A DNA stretch of 64,000 nt from Streptomyces graminofaciens (GCF_030294945.1 NZ_AP018448.1:9086501-9150500), one strand, 5' to 3'. Shown: positions 24,778-35,411, counted from the first letter of the stretch. Translations and numbers: made by a program. The notes: generated by a model from the sequence alone, not told the origin.

Positions 24778-27407
24778 TCACGGCTCCCGCAGCAGTGCGG
24801 TGACCTCGATACGGCCGATGCGGCGCAGCGCCAAGCCCAGTGCGAGTGCGGAGAGGGTCACGACCAGGCCGGCCAGCAGGGCGAGGGCATCGACGGGGAC
24901 GGTGACCAGGGGCGGCGGAAGAGCGAAGAACAGGCCCAGGACACGGATGGAGAGCACGCCGACGCCAAGGCCCAGGGGTATGCCGATCAGCAGGCTGCCG
25001 ACCACGGCGACGGTGCCCTCGACGACGGGGCCGGTCAGGGCCTGTCCGGTATCTGCGCCGACCGTGCGCAGGACGGCGAACTCCCTTCTGCGTTCGAGGA
25101 TCAGGAAGGCGCCGAGCAGCCCGATCCCCAGCGCGGCGACCGCGCCGGACGAGACGGCCTCGATACGGCTCAGACCGTCGAGGTTGAGCGCGGTCAGCCC
25201 GCGCTGCTGCTGTCGGACGCGTTCGGTGAGCGTGGAGACGGTGTAGCCCGCGGGTTTGCCCTCCTGCCGCATCCGGTCGGCGACCGCGCCGGGGCTGAAT
25301 CCCGGGGCCACGCCCGCGAGATAGAAGTCCGGTGGAGGCACCGGCGCGGGGACTTCGGAGACGCTCATGACCATCTCGGAGAGGGGATCGGTGGGCGGGA
25401 AGGCACGGTAGACGCCGACCACGTGCAGGTCGAGCTTCTGGGACAGGTCGAGGTCGTCCGGGAAGACGGTGACGGGGATGGTGTCGCCGGGGGCCACGCC
25501 GAAGTCCTGGGCGATCTCCTGGGAGACCAGTACCCCGTTCGCACGGTGGGCCAGGGCGTCGAGCCCTACGCCCCGGGTGATCTGCGGCGCGGTGACGGCC
25601 GCCGAGCGGTACGAGGCGGGATCCACGGCCATGATCGTCTTACGGTCGCTGCCCGCGCGGGCCGGAACGGCGCGGATCGGTGTCATCGCCCGTACTCCCG
25701 ACCCTCCGTCGGGCGGCGGCTGTGTCACCTCGGTGGCGGGTGTGAACCGTAGATCGGCACCGAACGACGCCTGGGCGTCCTGGTGAGCGGCAGTGCGGTA
25801 GGTGGCTGCGAAGGTCGCTGTCTGCGCGGCGAACGCCACCGCGAGTACTCCGAGGGTCAACGCCACGGCCGTACGGGACGGTCGGCGGCCCAGCCAGCGC
25901 AGCATGGTCCCCGGCCAGGTGGTCAGCGGCCGGGGCCGATCGGGCCTGCTCCAACGGGCGAGCAGCGCCAGCAGACCGCGTACGGCGAGCAGGGCCGTGC
26001 CGAGCCAGAGCAGCAGCGGTGCGAGCAGTACGTAGAAGGTCAGGGCCAGGGCCGGTCCCTGGACCGGGACCGGCTTCAGCCCGCCCGAGGCGAAGTTGCC
26101 GACGAGGATGCCCAGCCCGACGACGAGAGCTACGGCGTCCAGATGGGCGCGCCGCCACAGAGGGGGCCGTGGCGGCGGGAGCAGGCGCCGGTCGACGACC
26201 AGCGCGGCCTTGCGTCCGGAGGTGCCGACGAGGACCGGCAGTACGACGGCAACGGTCAGCGAGCCCGCCGGGATGTCGCGCCACGCGGAGTGTCCGACGA
26301 CGCCGGACACTGCGGCGCCCGCTGCCACGAGACCGATGACGGTCCCGGCGGAACCGGCGAGCGTCCCCTGCTCGACGGCCAGCCGCACGAGGTGGGAGTC
26401 GGACGCGCCCCGCAGGCGCAGCAGTGCGTCCTCCCTGCGGTGGGCCTCGGCCAGTGCGGAGGCGGCGGCCAGGCCCAGGGCTGCCGACACCAGCACTCCG
26501 GGGATGCCGAGGAGGAAGAAGAGGGACCTGGCGTTGGTGGCGTCGGTGCCCGCTTCGAGGAGTGGTTCGGCCACGTTGTCGGCGACGAGGACGTCACCGG
26601 GTGCGCGGCGCTCGAGCGTCCGGCGCAGGGTGCCCGACCACCGCTCGGCGGCGGACGGGTCGGCGGGGTAGGTGCCGTGGTCGACGGCGACATGCGATTC
26701 CAGGCTCACCGGCGGCAGTTCGGACAGCCCCGGGTTGGTGATGGAGGTGGAGGGCCCCAGCGCGTGGCGGACGGCGGGCAGGACAGTCCGCCGGAAGGTT
26801 GCGTAGTCCATGACGATCGCCCGTGGCACCTCGGCGATGTCGCCCTGGACGTCTCCGGCGGGGATGGCGTACCAGGTCGTGGCATCCCGCAGGTCGGCCC
26901 GGCCCGCGACCGGCACGGACAGCCCGAGCGGCTTGTAGTCGCCGCGCAGGTCGACGGTGACCCGCCGCGCCCCGGAGAAGCCGGGTGAAGCAGCCACGGC
27001 GTCGTTGAGCAGCACCCCGGCCCGCAGGTCGCCGTACGCGTGCACCCACGGATGGTGCGCCAGGTATGCCGGGTCGACGGCGAACAGCCGCGCGCTCACC
27101 CGGGCCTGCGAGCCCGGCGCGGACACCACGACGTCGGCGGAGGCGAAGACGTCGGCCTGTTTCACCCCGTGCACGGTTTGCAGCTGCTGCCCGAGCCGTA
27201 CGGGGTCGCTGTCCAGGGTCGTGGCGAGGGCGCGCATCTCCACCTGGATTGGCTGAAGGGCGACCCTCGTCATGGCGCGGGAGGCGTCGTCGACGTACAG
27301 GAGAGTCGCGGCCAGCGTGGCCACGGGGAGCGCGACGGCCAGTGCTGCCAGCAGCAGTCGCAGCGGCGCGCGGCGCGCGATCTGCAGGACGAGCCAGAAC
27401 ATGCCGC

Positions 27408-27411
<4 letters not shown>
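24778..27411 (-). CDS. Large FtsX/MacB-type ABC permease (cassette 2)
   Basis: An 877-residue double-FtsX permease with the same layout as 16620-19271: an N-terminal helix, a large extracytoplasmic domain (about residues 35-280), central helices, a second extracytoplasmic domain (about 535-720) and three C-terminal helices ending IEVTALLREP. The first half contains EAHRREDALLRLRGAS and the last half LERRREFAVLRTVGAD, the conserved cytoplasmic loops that contact ATPases in FtsX proteins. The gene overlaps the ATPase stop by 4 nt. The substrate is unknown. Confidence 0.88.
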
Positions 27412-28164
<753 letters not shown>

Positions 28165-28184
<20 letters not shown>

Positions 28185-28845
28185 CGCGCATCCTCAGACG
28201 TAGGTCCGCCCGTTCCGTGACGGACGGATTGTGGGTGACCGTCAGAATCGCCGCGCCCTCGTCGTCCCGTACGCGAGCCAGGATGTCGAGGACACCGGTG
28301 GCGGTCCGCGCGTCCAGCTCGCCGGTGATCTCGTCGGCGAGCAGCACGGTGGGCCGGGCCGCGAGGGCGACAGCGATCGCCACCCGCTGCGCCTCGCCGC
28401 CCGAGAGCTGCCCCACCGGCTGTCGCGCGCGGTCGGACAGGCCCAGGCTGTCGAGCAGCTCGCGTACGCGACTGCGGATGTGAGGCGCAGGCCGCCCGTC
28501 CAGGCGCAGCGGGAGGGCGATGTTGTCCCCCACATCGAGCAGCGGATGGAGATTGTCGCGCTGCAGCACCATGCCGATGCGGCGTCGGCGTCGCTGGGCG
28601 CGTTCCGCGGGCGGCAGGCGGGTGATGTCCTCGCCATCGATGACGACGCGGCCACCGCTCGGTTCGAGCAGGCCGCCCAGGACATGGACCAGGGTGCTCT
28701 TGCCGCTGCCGGACGGGCCCATCAGGCTGGTCCAGGTGCCCTCGGGCAGAGCGATTTCCGCTCCCCGCAGGGCGACGGTCTCCAGGTCGCGCTCGCGGTA
28801 GATGACGTAGAGCCCGTCGGCTTCGACGGCCGCCGCGGTGGACAT
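28165..28845 (-). CDS. ABC transporter ATPase (cassette 2)
   Basis: A 226-residue ATPase with Walker A GPSGSGKST, signature QLSGGEAQRV, Walker B VLLADEITGELD (Ile-Thr in place of Pro-Thr) and switch His VTHNPSVTERAD. Its ATG touches the lipoprotein stop. It pairs with the downstream ATPase to serve the large permease, as in cassette 1. Confidence 0.9.
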
Positions 28846-29639
28846 CAGCCGCGCCTCTCGACGAGTGCGATGTGTTCGTGGTGGCCGCTGCGGACCCGGT
28901 CGGCCAGGACCAGTCCGACGCCCGGTGCGTACGACTTGTGGTCGGCCTTGTCGGGGTTGAGCGGGTCGGTGTCGTTCGTCACGACGACGTTTGTGAACCG
29001 CCCCACCGGCACCTTGACCGTGGCCGTCGTACGCAGCACCTTCGCCATGTCCTCGGCCTCGCCGGGCCGGTACTCCTGGCGGTAGCTGTCACCGGGCCTG
29101 GGGTGCGCCTTCATGACGACGCCCGGCTGAGCGGTGTCCACGCCGGCCTCCCACGAGCCCTTGGTGCTGGTGAGGTTGCCGTTGGTGTACTCGCCGGTGG
29201 CCTCGCCGAAGTACCAGACATCGCCGGCGGCGGACTGCGCGTACCAGTCGGTGGTCTTCTCCACCAGGGCCCCGTTGCTCGTCACGGTGTCCCGGACGAC
29301 CGTGCAGCGCACGCCCATGATGACGCGCGTCTCCTTGGTGATGACCACCTCGTCGCGCTGGGGACGTCCGTCGCGGGTCCCCTCGTACACCAGCGTGGTG
29401 CCGACCGGGAGCGAGAAGTACCGGTTGGTGACGCGGTTGCTGAACTTGGCCGGATCGATCACGGGGTGGTACGCCCGGTCACGCGGTGCGGTCGATGACG
29501 GAGCGGAGGGGGCCGGAGCGGGGCTGGACGAGGTGGCCGAGCCGCCGGATGGGCCGGCACCGGAACTGCAGGCACCGACGGCGATACCGGAGCCGATCAG
29601 GACGCCGATCATGGTCAGCAGGGTGGGTTTGCGGGTCAT
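28845..29639 (-). CDS. Secreted lipoprotein of cassette 2
   Basis: A 264-residue lipoprotein. The signal peptide carries the lipobox AVGAC, followed by a Ser/Pro/Ala linker to about residue 55. The globular domain starts at YHPVIDPAKFSNRVTNRYFSLPVGTTLVYEG and ends at GLVLADRVRSGHHEHIALVERRG, a beta-rich pattern seen in uncharacterised actinomycete lipoproteins. It is not homologous by eye to the lipoprotein of cassette 1, although it holds the same operon position. It probably acts outside the membrane with the permease; the function is unknown. Confidence 0.8.
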   Translation of the reverse strand: MTRKPTLLTMIGVLIGSGIAVGACSSGAGPSGGSATSSSPAPAPSAPSSTAPRDRAYHPVIDPAKFSNRVTNRYFSLPVGTTLVYEGTRDGRPQRDEVVITKETRVIMGVRCTVVRDTVTSNGALVEKTTDWYAQSAAGDVWYFGEATGEYTNGNLTSTKGSWEAGVDTAQPGVVMKAHPRPGDSYRQEYRPGEAEDMAKVLRTTATVKVPVGRFTNVVVTNDTDPLNPDKADHKSYAPGVGLVLADRVRSGHHEHIALVERRG

Positions 29640-29686
29640 GGCTCCTCCCCAGGGCCTGGTGAACCCACAGCGTGTGCGGCCCCGGG

Positions 29687-29747
29687 TAAGCGCCCATTAA
29701 GAGAAGGCCCGTTCGGGAGGGGACGGCCGTCTCTTGCCGCTCTCTTA
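29687..29747. promoter_or_regulatory. Two facing 11-bp-period direct repeats in a divergent promoter region
   Basis: On the minus strand CTTA occurs twice at 11-bp period (29701-29698 and 29690-29687), facing the lipoprotein operon. On the plus strand CTCTTG (29731-29736) and CTCTTA (29742-29747) show the same 11-bp period, facing the response-regulator gene. One-turn direct repeats are the usual binding site of an OmpR-type dimer, so this is a candidate site pair for the regulator at 29795. Confidence 0.5.
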
Positions 29748-29794
29748 CTGGGGCGAGGTAAAGTCAATGCAAAGTAGTCAGGGGAGGTGTCGTC

Positions 29795-30490
29795 ATGACA
29801 GCTCGCCGGTCGGCCCGGGTTCTCGTCGTGGAGGACGAGACCGCGCTCGCCGAGGCTCTGGCCGAGGGCCTGCACCAGGACGGTTTCGCCGTGGAGACGG
29901 TGGAGGACGGCCTGCTCGCCTGGGACCGGCTGCTGCACGGTACCTATGATCTGATCCTCCTCGACCTGATGTTGCCGGGGCTGGGCGGCCTGCCGCTGTG
30001 CGCCCGGCTGCGTGACACGGGCGTGGCGACCCCCGTCCTGGTGCTGACCGCCCGCAGCGCCGAACGCGACCAGCTCCGCGCCTTCGACACGGGCGCCGAC
30101 GACTTCCTGGCCAAGCCCTTCTCCTACCAGGTGCTGCTCGCCAGGGTGCGGGCGCTGATCCGCCGTACGACGAAGGCCGACGCCCGGATGCTCACAGCCG
30201 GTGACCTCGTACTCGACCGGGGCGCTCGCAGTTGCCGCCGTGACGGGACCGAAATCGAGCTGACCCCCCGGGAGTTCGCCCTTCTGGAATTGCTCATGGC
30301 TCGGGCAGGGCAGGTTGTCACCCGGCGATCGGCCCTGGACGAGGTGTGGGACTTCGCGCTGGAGGAGGAGTCGAAGGTGCTCGATGTCTACATCGGCTAC
30401 CTGCGGCGGAAGGTCGACCTGCCGTTCTCTCGGCACGCGGTGCAGACCGTGCGCGGTGTCGGCTACCGGCTCGATGCCGGCGGCGGATAG
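29795..30490 (+). CDS. OmpR-type response regulator (cassette 2)
   Basis: A 231-residue regulator. The receiver domain has VVEDETALAE, Asp in LILLDLMLPGLGG, LTARSAERD and the Lys in FLAKPFS. The winged helix has IELTPREFALLELLMARAGQ and KVLDVYIGYLRRKVD and ends VRGVGYRLDAGGG. GGGGAGGTGTCGTC before the ATG is a strong ribosome site. It is divergent from the lipoprotein-ATPase-ATPase-permease operon and followed 20 nt later by its kinase. It very likely controls the divergent operon. Confidence 0.92.
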   Translation: MTARRSARVLVVEDETALAEALAEGLHQDGFAVETVEDGLLAWDRLLHGTYDLILLDLMLPGLGGLPLCARLRDTGVATPVLVLTARSAERDQLRAFDTGADDFLAKPFSYQVLLARVRALIRRTTKADARMLTAGDLVLDRGARSCRRDGTEIELTPREFALLELLMARAGQVVTRRSALDEVWDFALEEESKVLDVYIGYLRRKVDLPFSRHAVQTVRGVGYRLDAGGG

Positions 30491-30510
30491 GGCCGGGGGA
30501 GTTGTCCGTC

Positions 30511-31989
30511 GTGGCCGGCCGCATTGCCGACGGAGCGTCGCGACCACAGGGACGGTTGGGGTGGTTGGGGCGGCTGCTCCGACGCCGGCCGAGCGGTATT
30601 CGTGTGCGCCTGACGCTGCTTGCCGTCTTGGTGGTCGGAGCCGGTCTGGTGCTCGCCTCGGTCGTCGTGCTCGCCCTCGTCAGGAACGACCTCAACGGCA
30701 ATGCCCGCTCGGCGGCCACGGAGCGGGCACAGGACACGGCGTCCCAGCTGACGTCCGGTGCACTGCCGGTGCTGCCTGGCACCAACGAGGACCGTCCGGT
30801 CCTGCAGATCGTCGACCAGCACGGAACAGTGCTCGCCGCCAGCCCCGAACTGCGCGGCCGGGGCCCCCTGTTGCCGCAACGGCCGACGGATCATGCGGTC
30901 GGCAGCCGATTGCGCCGGCTGCCGATAGGTGACGGCGCTCCTTACTGGGTGGTCGGTGTCCCGGCCCACCTTGCCGGCCGCCCGGTGGCCGTCTATGCGG
31001 CTGCCTCACTCGAACCTGTCGGAGAAGGCGTGGACGCCGCGCTCTCCGCATTCCTTGTCGCGAGTCCGGTGATCCTGGTCGTCGCCGGAGGTACGGCCTG
31101 GCTGCTGGTCGGGCGGGCGCTGCGTCCGGTCGAGGCCATGCGCCGCCAGGTCGCGGAGATCACCTCCAGCGAACTGGACCTTCGCGTACCCGAGCCGCCC
31201 GGTACGGACGAAATCGGGCGGCTCGCAAGGACGATGAACGCCATGCTGGAGCGGCTGCAACAGGCAGGCGAGCGACAGCGCCAGTTCGTCAGCGACGCCT
31301 CGCACGAACTGCGCAGCCCGCTCGCGGTGCTGCGGACGCGTACGGAAGTAGGGCTGGCCCACCCGGCGGCCACCGAGTGGCCGGTCTTTGCCCGTGACGT
31401 GCACCGCGAGGTGGGGCGACTGGATCAACTCGTCGAGGAACTGCTGGAGTTGTCGCGGTCGGGCAACGGTAGCGGCGCTGCTCCCGCCTCGTCGGTGGAC
31501 CTCGACGAGCTGTTGCTGACCGAGGTGGAGGCGATCCGTGCCCGCGGTCAAGTGGACGTCGACCTGTCAGGGCTGTCGCCGGTCCGCGTTCAGGGCTACC
31601 CGCAGCAGCTGCGGGCTGTTGTGCGCAACCTGCTCGACAACGCGGAACGGCACGCGCACGCCAGGATCGCCGTACGTCTGTTCCCCGTCGGGGATGTGAG
31701 TGGGCGCGGGTACGGGAACGTCGGCCGAGTCGAGGCGGACCCGGCTGCCGAGCTGGTCGTGGCCGACGATGGTCCGGGGGTCGACCCCACCCACCGCGAG
31801 CAGGTCTTCGACCGGTTCTTCCGCGTCCAGTCCGCCCGCGACCGGAACTCCGGCGGCGTCGGGTTGGGCCTTGCGATCGTCCACGACGTGGTCACCTCTC
31901 ACGGCGGCCGCGTGTGGGTCGCCGATTCTCAGACCGGCGCCGAGTTCCACGTGCGGCTGCCCGTGATTCCTCCAGGGGCGTTGCCGTGA
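30511..31989 (+). CDS. Sensor histidine kinase (cassette 2)
   Basis: A 492-residue kinase. It has a basic N-terminus, a helix at about residues 33-58, a sensor domain of about 110 residues, a second helix (170-192), a HAMP domain (VGRALRPVEAMRRQV), the H-box FVSDASHELRSPLAVLRTRTEVG, the N-box VVRNLLDNAERHA and G-boxes DDGPGVDPTHREQVFDRFFR and GVGLGLAIV. GTG 30511 is chosen, with GGGGGAG about 9 nt upstream; TTG 30502 is an alternative. It is the CutS/MprB-like class of actinomycete kinases. Confidence 0.9.
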   Translation: MAGRIADGASRPQGRLGWLGRLLRRRPSGIRVRLTLLAVLVVGAGLVLASVVVLALVRNDLNGNARSAATERAQDTASQLTSGALPVLPGTNEDRPVLQIVDQHGTVLAASPELRGRGPLLPQRPTDHAVGSRLRRLPIGDGAPYWVVGVPAHLAGRPVAVYAAASLEPVGEGVDAALSAFLVASPVILVVAGGTAWLLVGRALRPVEAMRRQVAEITSSELDLRVPEPPGTDEIGRLARTMNAMLERLQQAGERQRQFVSDASHELRSPLAVLRTRTEVGLAHPAATEWPVFARDVHREVGRLDQLVEELLELSRSGNGSGAAPASSVDLDELLLTEVEAIRARGQVDVDLSGLSPVRVQGYPQQLRAVVRNLLDNAERHAHARIAVRLFPVGDVSGRGYGNVGRVEADPAAELVVADDGPGVDPTHREQVFDRFFRVQSARDRNSGGVGLGLAIVHDVVTSHGGRVWVADSQTGAEFHVRLPVIPPGALP

Positions 31990-32019
31990 TTCATCGGTGT
32001 CGTAGGTGCCTCTCCGCCA

Positions 32020-32345
32020 GCCCGGGTGGGCGGCGTTCCCCAGGGATGCCGTGGTGATCGTCATGGGGTTGGCGGTGACGGCGATCAGGTACATGTGCTG
32101 GTCCGTGCTGGTGGGGAGCGCGCGGTGGCAGCCCTGTGGTCGTACGGCGTACACAGCGGTGCTGTGCGGGGCGAGGGTGGCGGGCGCGGCGGTGACGGTT
32201 GCGCGAGCATCGCCTGGGTCCGGGCCGAGCGGGTGCCGATGAACAGGCTGACCGTGGCGATCAGCGTCATGCCCCGGTGCCACTGCTGAGGAGTGTCGGC
32301 GTTGCCGGTGATTTGGGGACGAACGGGGGGCGGACGGGGAGCGTC
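32020..32345 (-). pseudogene. Deletion remnant of a GT-C-like membrane protein gene
   Basis: Two pieces of a relative of the 45147-46919 protein remain, fused out of frame. The N-terminal piece (32345-32208) encodes QQWHRGMTLIATVSLFIGTR, matching QQLHRGMTLVAAISLFIGTR. The C-terminal piece (32196-32020) encodes VLAPHS-type residues and HMYLIAVTANPMTITTA, matching TYLIAVTGTPMTITTA at that protein's end. The roughly 450-500 central residues are missing, so a single internal deletion left only both ends. It cannot encode a working protein. It lies between the kinase and the ABC importer in an otherwise empty 509-bp gap. Confidence 0.75.
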
Positions 32346-32498
32346 ACGCCACCCCACTCTCGTCTCGACGGTATGGGGGCTTATATCCACCTTCTCCACT
32401 CTTGAAAGTGGCCTGGTGATCATTTTTGGGAGGCGGGTCACGGGCCGGAGCCGCCTGGCCGACTGGGCTTGGGCGGCTCCCTGAGCGATGAGTGCGGC

Positions 32499-33587
32499 TC
32501 AGCCGTTCGGTCCTGCCGGGGTCGTGGTGGTCTTGAAGCCCTCGGTCTTGTTGGCCTGGAGGGCGAAGTCGTTGGTGAACGTCTTGCTGAGGTCCACCGA
32601 CCCCTTCACATTGCCGACCAGTTTCTCCGTCGCCAGGGAGGTCTTCGGACCGCCGGCCGGCATGAGGCCGTCAGGGAGGAACTGCCCCTTGTCCTCGGTC
32701 AGGGCCGAGATGTAGTCGGCCTTGGTCACCAACTGGTTCGACACGTACGACGCGGGCAGCTTGTTCGCGATGTCGGTCGCGCTGTGGGTGTTGATCCAGT
32801 GCATGGTGGCGACGAGCGCGTCGACGACCTTCTGCACCGTGTCCTTGTGCGAGTTCACCCAGTCGGTGCGGGCGAGCACACTGGCCGCGGGATAGGCGCC
32901 GCCCATCGCCGCCGTGGCACCCTGCGTGGTGGCCAGGTCGATCGCGGAGGTACCGACGCCCTTCTTCTGGATCGCGGCGACCGTGGGCTGCGTCGTCATG
33001 ACGCAGTCGACCTTCCCGTTCTGCAGCGCGGCGATGGCGGTGGAGCCCGCGCCGACCGCGATCCGGTGGAACTGGCTGGTCTTGATGCCCTTCTTGGCGG
33101 CCAGGAACTGGGTGAGGGTGTCGGTGCCCGACCCCAGGTCGGTGACGCCGAGGGTCTTGCCCTTGAAGTCGGCGCCCGAGGTGACGCCCGACTTCTTGGT
33201 GCACATCTCTCGCTCGCCCGGTGCACCGGACAGCTGGACGACGTCCTCGACGGCCTTGCCCTTGGCCTGGAACTCGATGGTGTGGTTGTACCAGGCGCCC
33301 GCCATGTCGACCTGCCCCGAGGCCATGGCTTCCTCGGCGCCGACACCGCCGTCCTGCTCGGTGCTGAGCTGGACGTCGACGCCGTACTTCTTGTAGAAGC
33401 CGAGTTGCTGGGCGAGCTGGTACGGCAGGTAGATCTGCTTGTCGAGGCCGCCAGCCATGAGCTTGACGGTCGGCGTGGAGCCCGAACTGCCGGTCGAGGC
33501 GGAGGAGTTGCTGGAACAGGCGCTGGTGGTGCCGAGGGCGAGAACGGCGAGGACGGACGCGGCGACGGCGGCGGGTCGTCTGGACAT
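32499..33587 (-). CDS. ABC transporter substrate-binding lipoprotein (nitrate/sulfonate/taurine type)
   Basis: A 362-residue lipoprotein of the NMT1/SsuA-like family. The signal peptide ends at GTTSACS, followed by a Ser/Gly linker, then LMAGGLDKQIYLPYQLAQQLGFYKKYGVDVQL, the usual first strand-helix of this fold. Later come EEAMASGQVDMAGAWYNHT and KGKTLGVTDLGSGTDTLTQFLAAKKG. Members bind nitrate, alkanesulfonates, taurine or pyrimidine precursors; the ligand here is unknown. It is last of a three-gene operon (ATPase, permease, binding protein). The 85-nt gap before it contains a tandem 9-bp repeat. Confidence 0.88.
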   Translation of the reverse strand: MSRRPAAVAASVLAVLALGTTSACSSNSSASTGSSGSTPTVKLMAGGLDKQIYLPYQLAQQLGFYKKYGVDVQLSTEQDGGVGAEEAMASGQVDMAGAWYNHTIEFQAKGKAVEDVVQLSGAPGEREMCTKKSGVTSGADFKGKTLGVTDLGSGTDTLTQFLAAKKGIKTSQFHRIAVGAGSTAIAALQNGKVDCVMTTQPTVAAIQKKGVGTSAIDLATTQGATAAMGGAYPAASVLARTDWVNSHKDTVQKVVDALVATMHWINTHSATDIANKLPASYVSNQLVTKADYISALTEDKGQFLPDGLMPAGGPKTSLATEKLVGNVKGSVDLSKTFTNDFALQANKTEGFKTTTTPAGPNG

Positions 33588-33604
33588 GGCTGATCACATT
33601 CCTT

Positions 33605-33649
33605 TGCTGAGGGTGCTGAGGGTGCTGAGGGTGCTGAGGGTGCTGAGGG
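33605..33649. repeat. 9-bp tandem repeat between permease and binding-protein genes
   Basis: Five consecutive copies of GCTGAGGGT lie in the 85-nt space between the permease stop and the binding-protein start. The array is non-coding, and on the transcribed strand it would read as repeated CCTCAGCA-like units. Such arrays change length by slippage and could alter the relative expression of the two genes. Confidence 0.85.
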
Positions 33650-33672
33650 AAGGAGGGGGGAAGGGCGAGGTG

Positions 33673-34554
33673 TCAGATGGTGTTGGCGGCCTCGGACGGG
33701 GCCGGCGGGCGCCAGGACAGCAGCCGGTGCTCGAGCTTGCCGATCAGCCACTCGGCGCCGAGCACGATGACCGAGATGACGAGCATCGTGGCGAACACGC
33801 CGTTGGGGTCGAAATTGTTCTGCGCGGTCTTGATGACCAGGCCGAGACCGCTCTGCGCGCCCAGCACCTCGCCGACCAGCGCGCCGACGATGGCGAAGCC
33901 GAAGGCGCTGTGCAGGCTGGCGATGATCCAGGTGAGCGCGGAGGGCACGGTGACGTGCCGGATGATCTGCAGCTGCGAGGCGCCGAGGACCTTGGTGTTG
34001 GCGAGGATGTTGCGGTCGACCTCGCGGACGCCCTGGAAGGCGTTGAAGAAGACGATGAAGAACACCAGCACGGCGGCGAGCAGGATCTTCGGCAGCACAC
34101 CGATACCGAACGCGACGATGAAGATCGAACCGAGGACGATCCGCGGGATCGCGTTGACCATCTTGATGTAGGGGCCGAGCACGTCGGCGAGAAAGCGGCT
34201 CTGACCGAGCGCGACGCCGAAGACCACTCCGGTGACGGCCCCGAGGGCGAAGCCGGCCAGCGCCTCCTGGATGGTGGTCCAGATGTTGGCGTAGAAGGAC
34301 CCGAACTCGGTGCCGTGCCGGAACAGGTCGACCAGCCGCTGGGCGATGCCGGACGGCTGCCCGAAGAAGAACTTGTCGACGATCCCCCAGGCGGTGAAGG
34401 CCTGCCAGCCGCCGAGGACGAAGGCCGCGAGACCGATGCGCCCAGCCCACACCAGTGCGGTGCGCCGCCGGACGGCGCTCCTGGCGGCGGCCGCAGCCGA
34501 GATGGGTGAGTCGCCCTTGACCGGGGCCGTGGAGACGGTGGACGTCGTGCTCAT
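33673..34554 (-). CDS. ABC transporter permease (SsuC/TauC type)
   Basis: A 293-residue inner-membrane permease with about six helices. The coupling motif lies in REVDRNILANTKVLGASQLQIIRHVTVPSALTWI (the EAA loop with conserved G), and GALVGEVLGAQSGLGLVI follows it, as in binding-protein-dependent importers of the nitrate/sulfonate family. The N-terminal 35 residues are polar and rich in Ala and Ser. The start overlaps the ATPase stop (ATGA). Confidence 0.9.
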   Translation of the reverse strand: MSTTSTVSTAPVKGDSPISAAAAARSAVRRRTALVWAGRIGLAAFVLGGWQAFTAWGIVDKFFFGQPSGIAQRLVDLFRHGTEFGSFYANIWTTIQEALAGFALGAVTGVVFGVALGQSRFLADVLGPYIKMVNAIPRIVLGSIFIVAFGIGVLPKILLAAVLVFFIVFFNAFQGVREVDRNILANTKVLGASQLQIIRHVTVPSALTWIIASLHSAFGFAIVGALVGEVLGAQSGLGLVIKTAQNNFDPNGVFATMLVISVIVLGAEWLIGKLEHRLLSWRPPAPSEAANTI

Positions 34555-35411
34555 GCCGTACCTCCTGCGGTGCGTGCGTAGGCGCGCTCCACCTCCTCGC
34601 GCAGCGAGTCCCAGATCTGGTGCTGAAGTTCGATGAAGCGGGGCTGGAAGCGGATCTCCTGGACCGAGCCGCGCGGGCGGGGCAGGTCGATGTCGAAGAC
34701 CGCCTTGACCGAGCCGGGGCTGGACGTCATGACGACGACCCGGTCGGCGAGCGCCACCGCCTCGTCGAGGTCGTGGGTGATGAAGATGACCGACGGACGG
34801 ATCTGCTCCCACAGACCGAGCAGCTCGGTCGACATGATCGCCTTGGTCTGCACGTCCAGGGCGCCGAACGGCTCGTCCATGATTAGGATCCGGGGTTCGT
34901 TGATCAGTGCCGCGGCCATCGCCACGCGCTTGCGCATGCCGCCGGAGAGCTGGTGCGGGTAGCGGTCCTCGAACCCTGACAGACCCACCCGGCGCAGCCA
35001 GTCGCGCGCCGAGGCCTGGGCCTGCTGCTTGGGCACCCTGCGGAAGACCGGGCCCATCAACACGTTGCCGAGGACCGTCTTCCAGGGCAGCAGCGCGTCG
35101 CTCTGGAACATGAAGCTGACGCCTTTGGTGACGCTGTCCACCTCACGGCCGCCGACCTTGACCGATCCCTCACTGGGCCGGTCGAGCCCGGACACCATGC
35201 TCAGCGTCGTCGACTTGCCGCAGCCGGTCGGGCCCACCACCGCGCAGAACTGGCCGGGCTCCACGGTGAACGAAACGTCCTGCAGCGCCGTGAACACCTC
35301 ACCCGCGGGAGTCAGAAACCGTTTGGTGAGTCCTGAAATCTCGACTCGTGCGCTGTCCCGGCCGGTCTTCTCGGCGCCGGGGCTCGTCGCAACATCGTTT
35401 CGCGAAGCCAT
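34551..35411 (-). CDS. ABC transporter ATPase (SsuB/TauB type)
   Basis: A 286-residue ATPase with Walker A GPTGCGKST, Q-loop FMFQSDALLPW, signature QLSGGMRKRV, Walker B ILIMDEPFGALD and switch His FITHDLDEAV. It is first in the importer operon. The upstream region is shared with the divergent DcuS/CitA-type kinase gene, which suggests that the two-component system controls this importer. Confidence 0.93.
   Translation of the reverse strand: MASRNDVATSPGAEKTGRDSARVEISGLTKRFLTPAGEVFTALQDVSFTVEPGQFCAVVGPTGCGKSTTLSMVSGLDRPSEGSVKVGGREVDSVTKGVSFMFQSDALLPWKTVLGNVLMGPVFRRVPKQQAQASARDWLRRVGLSGFEDRYPHQLSGGMRKRVAMAAALINEPRILIMDEPFGALDVQTKAIMSTELLGLWEQIRPSVIFITHDLDEAVALADRVVVMTSSPGSVKAVFDIDLPRPRGSVQEIRFQPRFIELQHQIWDSLREEVERAYARTAGGTA

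Noticed and set aside
33605..33649. Tandem 9-bp array considered as a CRISPR or iteron array.
   Set aside because: Units are contiguous without spacers and far too short for CRISPR; no replication or Cas gene is near.
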